DNA of 64,000 bases. Origin: Maricaulis virginensis (lineage in GTDB: Bacteria > Pseudomonadota > Alphaproteobacteria > Caulobacterales > Maricaulaceae). The stretch spans positions 62,001 to 126,000 of the forward strand of contig NZ_BSFE01000004.1 of the NCBI RefSeq assembly GCF_027922185.1, given 5' to 3'. A program made the translations under genes and the position numbers. The first letter of the stretch is position 1, and each line of letters starts with the position of its first letter. Positions 8,420-16,580 of the stretch are shown in pieces. The notes beneath the pieces were generated by a model, which saw only the letters and a list, made by a program, of their open reading frames with translations, had not been told where the DNA came from and ran no database searches.

Positions 8420-9082
8420 ATGTTTCGCTGGCTTCGCAACAGTTTCCTCACCGGGATCGTTATCGCAACCCCGTTGGGTGTGACGCTTTATCTGATCGTC
8501 GCATTCGTCGGCTTCGTCGACAATGTCGTCAAGCCGCTGATCCCGGCGCGCTACAATCCGGAAAACTATCTGCCGGGCGATTTCACCCTGCCCGGGCTGG
8601 GCGTGCTGATCGCCGTGGTGATCCTGACCCTGCTCGGCGCCTTTGCCGCAAATGTGTTCGGCCGGACGCTGATCAATCTGGGCGACCGGATCGTCGCGGG
8701 CGTGCCGCTGGTGCGCAATGTCTATGGCGCGCTGAAGCAGATCATGGAAACGGTGTTTTCCGGAAAGAGCAATTCTTTCAAAGAGGTGGTGCTGATCGAG
8801 TACCCGATGAAAGGGCTCTATGTCGTCGCGTTCGTCTCGGCCAATGGCGACAATAATCTGAAGGAAAAGATCTCCGACGATGTGGTCGGCCTGTTCGTGC
8901 CCACGACGCCCAACCCGACCTCAGGTTTCCTGCTCTACACGCCCAAGAAGAACACCATCCCGATCGACATGTCGGTGGAGGAGGCGGCCAAGCTGATCAT
9001 TTCCTTCGGCATGGTCACGCCGGACAAGCTGCCGCGCGATGTACGTGCCACCCTGCCACCGGAAATGTTCACCCGGACCTGA
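8420..9082 (+). CDS. DUF502 family inner-membrane protein
   Basis: The 220-residue protein has two strong membrane spans, about residues 8-33 and 55-80, followed by a soluble domain with the family pattern RIVAGVPLVRNVYGALKQIMET and PMKGLYVVAFVS. DUF502 proteins are widespread in proteobacteria, and no activity is established. The ATG at 8420 begins a typical MFRWLRNSFLTGIV start. It diverges from the DUF3089 gene over 141 bases of intergenic DNA, and its last 14 bases overlap the end of the convergent recG gene. Confidence 0.85.
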   Translation: MFRWLRNSFLTGIVIATPLGVTLYLIVAFVGFVDNVVKPLIPARYNPENYLPGDFTLPGLGVLIAVVILTLLGAFAANVFGRTLINLGDRIVAGVPLVRNVYGALKQIMETVFSGKSNSFKEVVLIEYPMKGLYVVAFVSANGDNNLKEKISDDVVGLFVPTTPNPTSGFLLYTPKKNTIPIDMSVEEAAKLIISFGMVTPDKLPRDVRATLPPEMFTRT

Positions 9083-11153
9083 GCATGCGCACGCCCTGGT
9101 CCTGTTCGAACAGGTAGAGCAGGACCCGCAGGGCCTCACCGCGATCGCCCGTCAGTTCAGGGTCCTGATGGACCAGCAGGCGGGCCTGGTCATTCGCTTC
9201 GGCGATCAGCTCGCCATGGGCTTCCAGATCGGCGAGACGGAAGTCAGGCAGACCGCTCTGGCGCAGGCCCAGCGGATCGCCGGCGCCGCGCAGACGCCAG
9301 TCCTCCTCGGCGATGCGGAAACCGTCATCGGTCTCTCGCATGGTCTCCAGCCGCGAGCGGGCCGTCTCGCCCAGCGGGCCCTTGTACAGGAGCAGGCAGG
9401 AGGAGGGCTTGTCGCCCCGGCCGACCCGTCCGCGCAGCTGGTGCAATTGCGCCAGGCCGAAGCGTTCGGCGTGCTCGATGATCATCACCGTGGCGTCCGG
9501 CGCATCGACACCGACCTCGATCACGGTGGTCGCGACCAGCACATCCATCTCGCCATTGCGGAAGGCGGTGGCTGTGGCTTCTTTCTCGGCCGCTTTCATG
9601 CGGCCATGCAGCAGGCCGACGCGCTGATCCCCCAGCGCCGCCCGCAAATGCCGCCAGCGATCCTCGGCGGCGGAAAGCTCGGACTGTTCGGATTCCTCGA
9701 CCAGCGGACACACCCAGTAGACCCGGTCGCCGCGGCCGATCGCCCGGCGCACGCCCTCCACCACCTCGTCCAGCCGCTCCATCGAGACCAGCCGCGTTTC
9801 TGGCGGGATACGCCCGGCCGGCTTCTCGTCCAGGCGCGACACGTCGAGATCGCCATAGACAGCGAGCGACAGGGTGCGCGGGATCGGCGTGGCCGTCATC
9901 ACCAGCGTATCGGGCTTGTGCCCCTTCGCCGTCAGCCGCATCCGGTCGGAGACGCCGAAACGGTGCTGTTCGTCGATCACGACCAGGCCGAGATCGGCGA
10001 ATTCAATGCCCTCCTGGAAGAGCGCGTGGGTACCGCAGACCACATCCACCGTGCCGGCGGCCATGCGCTCCAGGATTTCCTTGCGCGCGGCGCCCTTGTC
10101 ACGGCCGGTCAGGGCGATCACGGAAAGTCCCGCCGGTTCAAGCAGCTGTGCCAGGGTCTTGGCATGTTGCCTTGCCAGAATTTCCGTCGGCGCCATGATC
10201 GCGGCCTGCGTGCCGGCCTCGGCGGCCTGGGCCGCAGCGAGGGCCGCAACGAAAGTCTTGCCGGCGCCGACATCGCCGTGCAGCAGGCGGGTCATCCGCT
10301 CGCCGGACTCCATGTCGGCGCGGATCGCATCGAAGGCCCGCGTCTGGGCGCCGGTCGGTGCGAAAGGCGCGTTTTCCAGAATGGCCCGTACTTTTTCGCC
10401 GGTTCCCTTGAGGGCCCGGCCGGACTGGGCCTTGCGGCGTGCCCGCACCAGCTGCAGGGCCAGCTGGCGGGCGAACACCTCGTCGAAGGCCAGCCGCGCG
10501 CGGGCCGGGTGCGACGGATCCAGATCGGCGGCGGATTCAGGCGTGTGCAGCATGCGCACGGCCTGGCGGAAGTCCGGCCAGCCCTTTTCGCGACGCATCT
10601 CGTCCGGCAGCCATTCGGGCAGGGTGGGCACCATGGCCACCGCACCGGACACCGCCTTGCGCATGGTCTTGGCGACAAGACCGGCGGTGAGCGGATAGAC
10701 CGGCTCGATCAGGGGCGTGCCGGCGGCCTCCTCCTCGGTCATCACCAGATCGGGATGCAGCATCTGGATTTCCGAGCCATAGCGTTCGCAACGTCCCGAG
10801 ACGATGCGGCTCCCGCCCACCGGCAGGATGCGCTGCAGATAGTCGGGCCGGGCGTGGAAGAAGACGAGATGCAGGAAACCCGTGCCGTCATACATGCGCA
10901 CCTTGTAGGGCTGGCCCTGGCGGCGGCCGGGCACATGTTCCTCGACTGTTGCGGTGAGGGTGACGATCTGGTCTTCCGGCGCATCGATCACACTGACCTG
11001 GCGCGACCGGTCGACAATGCTGGCCGGTTTGAGAAACACCACATCCTTCACCCGCGGCCCCGCCACCTTGGCGACAAGCGTGGCCAGCCGGGGGCCGATA
11101 CCGGGCAGGGCGGTGACGTCCTGGAACAGGGGGAAGAGAATCTCTGGGCGCAT
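9069..11153 (-). CDS. recG: ATP-dependent DNA helicase RecG
   Basis: The 694-residue superfamily-2 helicase remodels stalled replication forks and branched recombination intermediates. It has the N-terminal wedge/OB region (about residues 1-190) with VTALPGIGPRLA near the start, Walker A in LLHGDVGAGKTFVA, a DEQH-type Walker B in VVIDEQHRFGV, the TATPIPRTL motif, and the QLRGRVGRG motif in the second RecA-like domain. It is transcribed away from sdhE-mfd across a 179-base intergenic region that holds two palindromic elements. Confidence 0.95.
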   Translation of the reverse strand: MRPEILFPLFQDVTALPGIGPRLATLVAKVAGPRVKDVVFLKPASIVDRSRQVSVIDAPEDQIVTLTATVEEHVPGRRQGQPYKVRMYDGTGFLHLVFFHARPDYLQRILPVGGSRIVSGRCERYGSEIQMLHPDLVMTEEEAAGTPLIEPVYPLTAGLVAKTMRKAVSGAVAMVPTLPEWLPDEMRREKGWPDFRQAVRMLHTPESAADLDPSHPARARLAFDEVFARQLALQLVRARRKAQSGRALKGTGEKVRAILENAPFAPTGAQTRAFDAIRADMESGERMTRLLHGDVGAGKTFVAALAAAQAAEAGTQAAIMAPTEILARQHAKTLAQLLEPAGLSVIALTGRDKGAARKEILERMAAGTVDVVCGTHALFQEGIEFADLGLVVIDEQHRFGVSDRMRLTAKGHKPDTLVMTATPIPRTLSLAVYGDLDVSRLDEKPAGRIPPETRLVSMERLDEVVEGVRRAIGRGDRVYWVCPLVEESEQSELSAAEDRWRHLRAALGDQRVGLLHGRMKAAEKEATATAFRNGEMDVLVATTVIEVGVDAPDATVMIIEHAERFGLAQLHQLRGRVGRGDKPSSCLLLYKGPLGETARSRLETMRETDDGFRIAEEDWRLRGAGDPLGLRQSGLPDFRLADLEAHGELIAEANDQARLLVHQDPELTGDRGEALRVLLYLFEQDQGVRMLRSG

Positions 11154-11156
11154 CCT

Positions 11157-11207
11157 GAAGCGTGATCAGGTGAAGTGGAAACCGGTTCACCGGTTCGATC
11201 ACGCGAA
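11157..11207. repeat. hairpin repeat copy A (45-bp stem-loop)
   Basis: An 8-bp stem, GCGTGATC at 11160-11167 and GATCACGC at 11197-11204, encloses a loop containing ACCGGTTCACCGGTTC. A second copy lies at 19072-19122 with the same 45-base length and a largely matching loop, but a differently sequenced, still fully paired stem. Palindromic elements built like this are common between genes in alphaproteobacteria; their role is unknown. Confidence 0.75.
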
Positions 11208-11223
11208 CACCCAGAAAGCGCAA

Positions 11224-11254
11224 GCATGATCGTATCTGCAGGATACAATCATGC
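11224..11254. repeat. near-perfect 13-bp inverted repeat between recG and sdhE
   Basis: Arms at 11224-11236 and 11242-11254 (GCATGATCGTATC and GATACAATCATGC) pair with one mismatch around the loop TGCAG. It sits 16 bases after hairpin copy A and about 80 bases before sdhE. It may be an operator for one of the divergent units or a second module of a composite repeat. Confidence 0.6.
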
Positions 11255-11332
11255 GTCAGCTCTACTTTATCGGCAAGTTGCGCGGCTGCCACCGGTCGAC
11301 GCGGCCTTTCAACGGGACTATATGCGCCCATC

Positions 11333-11626
11333 ATGACCGATACGCTCGACACCCAACGCAAAAAACTGCGGATCCGCGCCTGGCGGCGCGGCTTCAAGGA
11401 AGCCGACCTGATCCTCGGCCGCTTCTGCGACGACAATATCGACAGCCTGGACAAGGCCGGCCTCGACGCGTTCGAGGCCCTGCTCGACCAGTCCGATCAG
11501 GATGTGTACGGCTGGATCATCGGGCGCGAGCCCGTTCCGGCCGAATTCGACACGCCGGTGATGGACCGGCTCAAGGCGTTCCGCGTCGATGCGGACGCAG
11601 CCTTCGGCGACGGGCCGAAAGCCTGA
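11333..11626 (+). CDS. sdhE: FAD assembly factor SdhE (succinate dehydrogenase assembly factor 2)
   Basis: This 97-residue protein helps attach FAD covalently to the succinate dehydrogenase flavoprotein. It carries the family signature RRGFKEADLILGRF (the R-G-x-x-E motif) at about residues 18-31 and a conserved helical C-terminal half. The length matches the family. It is separated from mfd by 21 bases, an arrangement found in many alphaproteobacteria, so the two are probably co-transcribed although their jobs are unrelated. Confidence 0.9.
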   Translation: MTDTLDTQRKKLRIRAWRRGFKEADLILGRFCDDNIDSLDKAGLDAFEALLDQSDQDVYGWIIGREPVPAEFDTPVMDRLKAFRVDADAAFGDGPKA

Positions 11627-11647
11627 TATTCGCGAGGCAGCGCAGAC

Positions 11648-14600
11648 ATGTCCGATATCGAGATGATCGCCCGCGCCCGGGGCCCGGCCACTGTCTGCGG
11701 TGCGCCGGAAGGCCTGGATGCGCTGATGCTGGCCGATGCCGGCCGTCTGCATGGCGGGTTGAGCGTCTTTGTCGCACGCGACGATTCCCGCGCCGCCGCC
11801 TTTGCGTCTGCCCTCGACTTCTTTGCGCCTGACGCGGAAATCCTGCGCCTGCCGGCCTGGGACTGCCAGCCCTATGACCGCATCTCGCCGTCGCCGCGTG
11901 TCGCGGCACGCCGCGCCGCGACGCTGGCCCGTCTGGCTGGCGGGCTGGGCAGCAAGCCGGTTTTCCTGGTCACCACAATCAATGCGATGACCCAGCGCTG
12001 TGCGCCTGTCGAGGTGCTCACCGGTGCGGGCATTGCGATCCGCCCCGGCGCCAGCGTCGATGTCGAGAAGCTCAAGCACCATTTCGCCGTCAATGGCTAT
12101 GCCCGTACCGCCACGGTAATGGAGCCGGGCGATTATGCTGTGCGCGGCGGGGTGATCGACGTCTATCCGCCCGGCGCACCGGAACCGGTCCGCCTCGACT
12201 TCTTTGGCGATACGCTGGAATCGATCCGCGGTTTCGATCCGGAAACCCAGCGCTCGACCCGCCAGATGGACAGCATCGCCTTCACCCCGGTCAGCGAGGT
12301 CCTGCTGGACGAGGAGACGGTATCGCGCTTCCGTTCCGGCTTCATCAAGACCTTCGGCGCGATCAAGGACGATCCGGTCTATGAACAGGTCAGCGCCGGC
12401 GCGCGGCCGGCCGGTGTCGAGCACTGGCTGCCGCTGTTCTACGAACACCTGGCGACGCCCTTCGACTATCTGCCGGACAATGCGCTGATCGGTATCGACC
12501 ACCTGGCCCAGGACGCGCTGGACGAGCGGCTCAAACAGGTCGCCGACTATTACGAGGCGCGCACCACGGTCGATGAGAGCCGGCATGAGAGCAGCCTGTC
12601 GGCCCCGACCTACCGGGCGCTGAAACCGGAAGCGCTGTATTTTGCCGAAGGCGACTGGACGAAGGCGCTGCAGGGCCGGGCGGTGCGCCGCTTCACGGCT
12701 TTCCGCGAGCCGGGCCCGCAGACCATCGATGCCGGCGGCAAGCAGGGCCGCGCCTTCACCGCCGAACGCACGGCCCAGAACGTCAATGTGTTCGACGCTG
12801 CGGCCGGCCATGTGCGTGACCTCACCAAGGCCGGCAAGCGCGTCGTGCTGGCCTCCTGGTCCGGTGGCGCATCGGAACGCCTCGCCAGCGTGCTGGGCGA
12901 TCACGGGATTTCCGGCATTCGCGCCTGCGAGAGCTGGGCCGATGTGACAGGCCTGCCGGCCGCGGCCGTGGCGCGTGTCGTCCTGCCGCTGGAACGCGGT
13001 TTCGAGACCGACGAGCTCGCGGTCATCTCCGAACAGGATATCCTCGGCGACCGTCTGGCGCGGCCGCGGCGGCGGCGCAAGTCGGCGGATATCATCGTCG
13101 AGGCGGGCTCGCTGTCGCCGGGCGATCTGGTGATCCATGCCGATCACGGGCTGGGCCGCTTCATCGGTCTGAAAACCCTGCCGGTGCAGGACGCGCCGCA
13201 TGATTGTATCGAGCTGGAATATGCCGGCGCGGCCAAGCTCTACCTGCCGGTCGAGAATATCGAACTCCTCTCGCGCTATGGCGCCGAGAGCGAGACGGCG
13301 CAGCTGGACAAGCTGGGCGGTGTCGCCTGGCAGGCGCGCAAGGCCAAGGCCAAGAAGCGCCTGCGCGACATGGCCGACCAGCTGATCAAGATCGCGGCCG
13401 AGCGCATGGCCCGCAAGGCGGACCCGATCGAACCGGCGAGCGGTATTTTCGACGAGTTCTGCGCCGCCTTCCCCTATGCCGAGACCGACGACCAGCTCAA
13501 TGCGGTCGAGGATGTGTTCGGCGATCTGGCGCGCGGCCGGCCGATGGACCGCCTGATCTGCGGCGATGTCGGCTTCGGCAAGACCGAGGTGGCGCTGCGC
13601 GCGGCCTTTGTCGTCGCCATGTCCGGCCGCCAGGTGGCTGTGGTTGCGCCCACGACCCTGCTGGCACGGCAGCATTACAAGACCTTCTCCGAACGCTTCC
13701 GCAACTGGCCGGTGAAGGTGCGGCAATTGTCGCGCCTGGTCGGCGCCAAGGAAGCCAAGGCCACGCGCGACGAGCTCGCCGACGGCAAGGTGGAGATCAT
13801 CGTCGGCACGCACGCACTGCTCGCCAGGACGGTGAAATTCTCCGATCTCGGCCTGCTCATCGTCGATGAGGAGCAGCATTTCGGGGTGAAGCACAAGGAG
13901 CGCCTGAAAGAGCTGCGCACCGATGTGCACGTGCTCACGCTCACCGCGACGCCGATCCCGCGGACGCTGCAGCTGGCGCTGACGGGGATCCGCGACCTGT
14001 CCATCATCGCCACGCCGCCGGTCGACCGGCTGGCCGTGCGCACCTATGTCGCGCCCTTCGATCCGGTCTCGGTGCGCGAGGCCCTGCTGCGCGAGAAATA
14101 TCGCGGCGGCCAGGCCTTCTTCGTGGTGCCGCGCATCACCGATCTCGACGAGACTGCGACCTTCCTGCGCGAAAGCGTGCCGGAAGTGTCCTTCGTTGCG
14201 GCGCATGGCCAGATGGCGGCGAGCCAGCTGGAAGACATCATGACGGCCTTCTATGAGGGCCGCTATGATGTGCTCCTGTCCACGACGATCGTTGAATCCG
14301 GCATCGATATCCCCACCGCCAACACGCTGATCGTGCACCGGGCCGACCGGTTCGGCCTGTCCCAGCTCTACCAGCTGCGCGGACGGGTGGGGCGCTCGAA
14401 GACGCGCGCCTATGCCTATCTGACGACGCCGATGCGCCAGAAGATCACCGATGGCGCCGACAAGCGGCTGAAAGTCATGCAGTCGCTCGACAGTCTGGGC
14501 GCGGGCTTCACCCTGGCCTCGCACGATCTCGATCTGCGCGGCGGCGGCAATCTCCTCGGCGAGGAACAGTCGGGCCATATCAAGGATGTCGGCGTCGAGC

Positions 14601-15148
14601 TCTACCAGTCCATGCTGGAAGAGGCGGTCGCCTCGCTGCGCGGCGGCGGCGATGCCGAGGATGAGGGCGAATGGTCGCCGCAGATCAATGCCGGCGCTGC
14701 CGTCCTGATCCCGGACCATTACGTCCCCGATCTGGATGTCCGCCTGCAGCTCTATCGCCGCCTGTCCTCGCTGGACACCAAGACCGAGCGCGAAGCCTTT
14801 GCGGCCGAGCTGATCGACCGTTTCGGCCCGCTGCCGGGCGAGGTCGAGACGCTGATGCGTGTCGTCGCCGTGAAATCGCTGTGCAAGCATGCCGGCGTCG
14901 AGAAGGTGGATGCCGGTCCGAAGGGCGCGGTGATCCATTTCCGCGGCGACAAGTTCGTCGATCCTCCGGCCCTGATCGGGCATATCTCGAAGAATCCGGC
15001 TCTCTTCAAGGTGCGGCCGGACCACAAGCTGGTCCTGCGCGCCGAATGGGATGCGCCGGAGGATCGTCTGCGCGCCATCGAGCGGGCCATGGCCCCGCTG
15101 GCCGACATCGCCGCCCGCGCGAAACAGGCCCAGGCCGGAACGGCCTGA
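11648..15148 (+). CDS. mfd: transcription-repair coupling factor Mfd
   Basis: This 1166-residue translocase removes RNA polymerase stalled at lesions and recruits UvrA. In order it shows the UvrB-homology module (PAWDCQPYDRISPS and the VMEPGDYAVRGGVIDVYPP stretch), the CarD-like RNA polymerase interaction domain (GDLVIHADHGLGRFIGL, about residues 490-560), the helicase core with Walker A CGDVGFGKTEVALRAAF, the DEEQHFGVKHKE box, TATPIPRTLQLA and QLRGRVGRSKTRAYAYL, then the TRCF C-terminal domain. A GAGGCAG sequence precedes the ATG. Confidence 0.96.
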   Translation: MSDIEMIARARGPATVCGAPEGLDALMLADAGRLHGGLSVFVARDDSRAAAFASALDFFAPDAEILRLPAWDCQPYDRISPSPRVAARRAATLARLAGGLGSKPVFLVTTINAMTQRCAPVEVLTGAGIAIRPGASVDVEKLKHHFAVNGYARTATVMEPGDYAVRGGVIDVYPPGAPEPVRLDFFGDTLESIRGFDPETQRSTRQMDSIAFTPVSEVLLDEETVSRFRSGFIKTFGAIKDDPVYEQVSAGARPAGVEHWLPLFYEHLATPFDYLPDNALIGIDHLAQDALDERLKQVADYYEARTTVDESRHESSLSAPTYRALKPEALYFAEGDWTKALQGRAVRRFTAFREPGPQTIDAGGKQGRAFTAERTAQNVNVFDAAAGHVRDLTKAGKRVVLASWSGGASERLASVLGDHGISGIRACESWADVTGLPAAAVARVVLPLERGFETDELAVISEQDILGDRLARPRRRRKSADIIVEAGSLSPGDLVIHADHGLGRFIGLKTLPVQDAPHDCIELEYAGAAKLYLPVENIELLSRYGAESETAQLDKLGGVAWQARKAKAKKRLRDMADQLIKIAAERMARKADPIEPASGIFDEFCAAFPYAETDDQLNAVEDVFGDLARGRPMDRLICGDVGFGKTEVALRAAFVVAMSGRQVAVVAPTTLLARQHYKTFSERFRNWPVKVRQLSRLVGAKEAKATRDELADGKVEIIVGTHALLARTVKFSDLGLLIVDEEQHFGVKHKERLKELRTDVHVLTLTATPIPRTLQLALTGIRDLSIIATPPVDRLAVRTYVAPFDPVSVREALLREKYRGGQAFFVVPRITDLDETATFLRESVPEVSFVAAHGQMAASQLEDIMTAFYEGRYDVLLSTTIVESGIDIPTANTLIVHRADRFGLSQLYQLRGRVGRSKTRAYAYLTTPMRQKITDGADKRLKVMQSLDSLGAGFTLASHDLDLRGGGNLLGEEQSGHIKDVGVELYQSMLEEAVASLRGGGDAEDEGEWSPQINAGAAVLIPDHYVPDLDVRLQLYRRLSSLDTKTEREAFAAELIDRFGPLPGEVETLMRVVAVKSLCKHAGVEKVDAGPKGAVIHFRGDKFVDPPALIGHISKNPALFKVRPDHKLVLRAEWDAPEDRLRAIERAMAPLADIAARAKQAQAGTA

Positions 15149-15207
15149 GCCTGCGAAGCTCGCTCTGTTTTCCCCGGCCTCCTATCGTTTCCCTGGGCTC
15201 CATCTCG

Positions 15208-15291
15208 TTTCCCCGGCTTTATTGTTCGGCCCGGGGCCCGGCTGAGCCCGCATCTGAAGCGCCGCCAGACCCCGGAACGGGTCCGGGGAAA
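15208..15291. repeat. short interspersed repeat with 9-bp inverted ends, copy 1
   Basis: The element begins TTTCCCCGG and ends CCGGGGAAA, with an internal palindrome CCCCGGA-ACGGG-TCCGGGG near its right end. Its sequence aligns along most of its length with the reverse complement of 20979-21063. It fills the gap between mfd and the XRE-type regulator gene and might also act as a terminator for mfd. Confidence 0.65.
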
Positions 15292-15329
15292 GAGGTTTGG
15301 TCGGGTTGGCCTCTCGGGGAGCCGGGCGC

Positions 15330-16028
15330 TTACCGCCAGCGGAAGCTGATGAAGAAGCAGCCCAGACTGCCCAGCAGGAACATCAGCCCGGGCACGAGGA
15401 ACCAGCGCAGCGGGTTGGGCGGGGTGACAAGCGCGTGGTGGTTCAGCTCGAAATAACGCCGTCCGCCCTCGACGTCCTCGTAATAGCCATTGCCGCGATA
15501 CTGGTCTGTGGTGACATCAAGCTGATCGATCCGCTCGCGCATGGCGCGGATCTGTTCGTGCCGGGGATGGTCGGCGGGAACCTCGGAGTGCACGATGTTG
15601 AAGGCATTCGGGCTTTCATCGAGCCGCAACACGCCGTCAGAGCGATAGCGATAGAAATTCGTGTCCTCTGACAGATCGATACGGGACAGGCCCAGCGCGC
15701 CGCCCCCCAGCATCAGGAAGGCCAGGCCGGCCAGCAGCCAGCCCCGGGTCAGGCGCAGGCGTCCCGCTTGTCCCGCCAGCACGGCGGCGCGCACTTCGCG
15801 GATCTCGCGCAGGCGGTCGAGTTCGGCGGCCGAGACGCTTTCGCTGAGCTCGCCCGTATCGATGCCGAATACCTCGACAAGGCGTTCGAAGACGTCGTCG
15901 GACGGGTAGGATCGCCCGGTTTCCAGCTTGGACAGATAGGATTGTTCGATCCGCGCCTTGGCGGCGGCTTCGGGTTGGGTCCAGCCCCTGTCTTCGCGCT
16001 TCTGGCGCAGATAATCACCGAATTTCAT
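15330..16028 (-). CDS. XRE-family regulator with a membrane-anchored C-terminal domain
   Basis: The 232-residue protein begins with a Cro/CI-type helix-turn-helix (about residues 3-58: FGDYLRQKREDRGWTQPEAA and QSYLSKLETGRSYPSDD). A charged linker leads to membrane spans at about 97-116 and 208-228, with some 90 residues between them that are probably periplasmic. The DNA-binding part is therefore tethered to the inner membrane and could sense an envelope or extracytoplasmic signal. GAGGAAG eight bases before the ATG at 16028 fixes the start. Its targets are unknown. Confidence 0.8.
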   Translation of the reverse strand: MKFGDYLRQKREDRGWTQPEAAAKARIEQSYLSKLETGRSYPSDDVFERLVEVFGIDTGELSESVSAAELDRLREIREVRAAVLAGQAGRLRLTRGWLLAGLAFLMLGGGALGLSRIDLSEDTNFYRYRSDGVLRLDESPNAFNIVHSEVPADHPRHEQIRAMRERIDQLDVTTDQYRGNGYYEDVEGGRRYFELNHHALVTPPNPLRWFLVPGLMFLLGSLGCFFISFRWR

Positions 16029-16262
16029 GTTCTTCCTCACACTCTGGCCGCAGCGCATCTGCGCGGCTTGTTCCGGAAGTCTTGAAAAGTCCCGAACCGA
16101 CTGGAAGAAGAATAACAAGGACTATCCGGGAAACGGCAGGAATTTCTTGTCTTGCCAGCGTCCGCTGCCAGGACAGGCGCCCGCAGGCTCCCCGGAACGG
16201 GGGAGAGACCGCCACGCTGATTCCCGCGAGCCTGCGGCCATCGTCAAGCGGGGAGACGTGCG

Positions 16263-16580
16263 ATGGACGCCTCGAAGGAAATCCTTACACCGGCCTTTCA
16301 GATCCTGACCGGGCTGGGTTTCATGCTGTTTTTGCTGGTCATGTTGCGGATCCGCGCCGTGCTGCGCGGCGCCGGCGGCATGCTGCTGAAACTTGCCATG
16401 CTGGGAATCCCGCTGGGTTTCCTGATCCTGGCGCAGGCCGGGCGCGAATACTCGCTCGGCGGTGCAGCCGGCCTGCTGCTCGCGGCCGGCGGCTGTTTCT
16501 TCGTCAGCCTCGTCCTGATGGGCGGCGGAATGGTGCTTCTGGTGCGCGACGGGCCGGTCGGCGGCAAGCCTCAGGCCTGA
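16263..16580 (+). CDS. small three-span membrane protein
   Basis: The 105-residue product is almost entirely hydrophobic, with likely spans at about residues 12-30, 40-58 and 68-95. GGGGAGA lies about seven bases before the ATG. I recognise no family. Its last 10 bases overlap the end of the convergent PopA-like gene. The 234 bases between it and the XRE-type regulator must hold promoters for both genes; no clear operator is visible there. Confidence 0.55.
   Translation: MDASKEILTPAFQILTGLGFMLFLLVMLRIRAVLRGAGGMLLKLAMLGIPLGFLILAQAGREYSLGGAAGLLLAAGGCFFVSLVLMGGGMVLLVRDGPVGGKPQA

Noticed and set aside
9039..11165. 708-codon plus-strand open frame across recG
   Set aside because: Antisense shadow of recG; no recognisable motif and no separate start signals.
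11318..15025. 1235-codon minus-strand open frame across mfd
   Set aside because: It runs antisense through a gene with full Mfd domain order. Its residues are dominated by R, A, G, L, D and Q in the pattern produced by the complement of GC-rich codons, with no domain.
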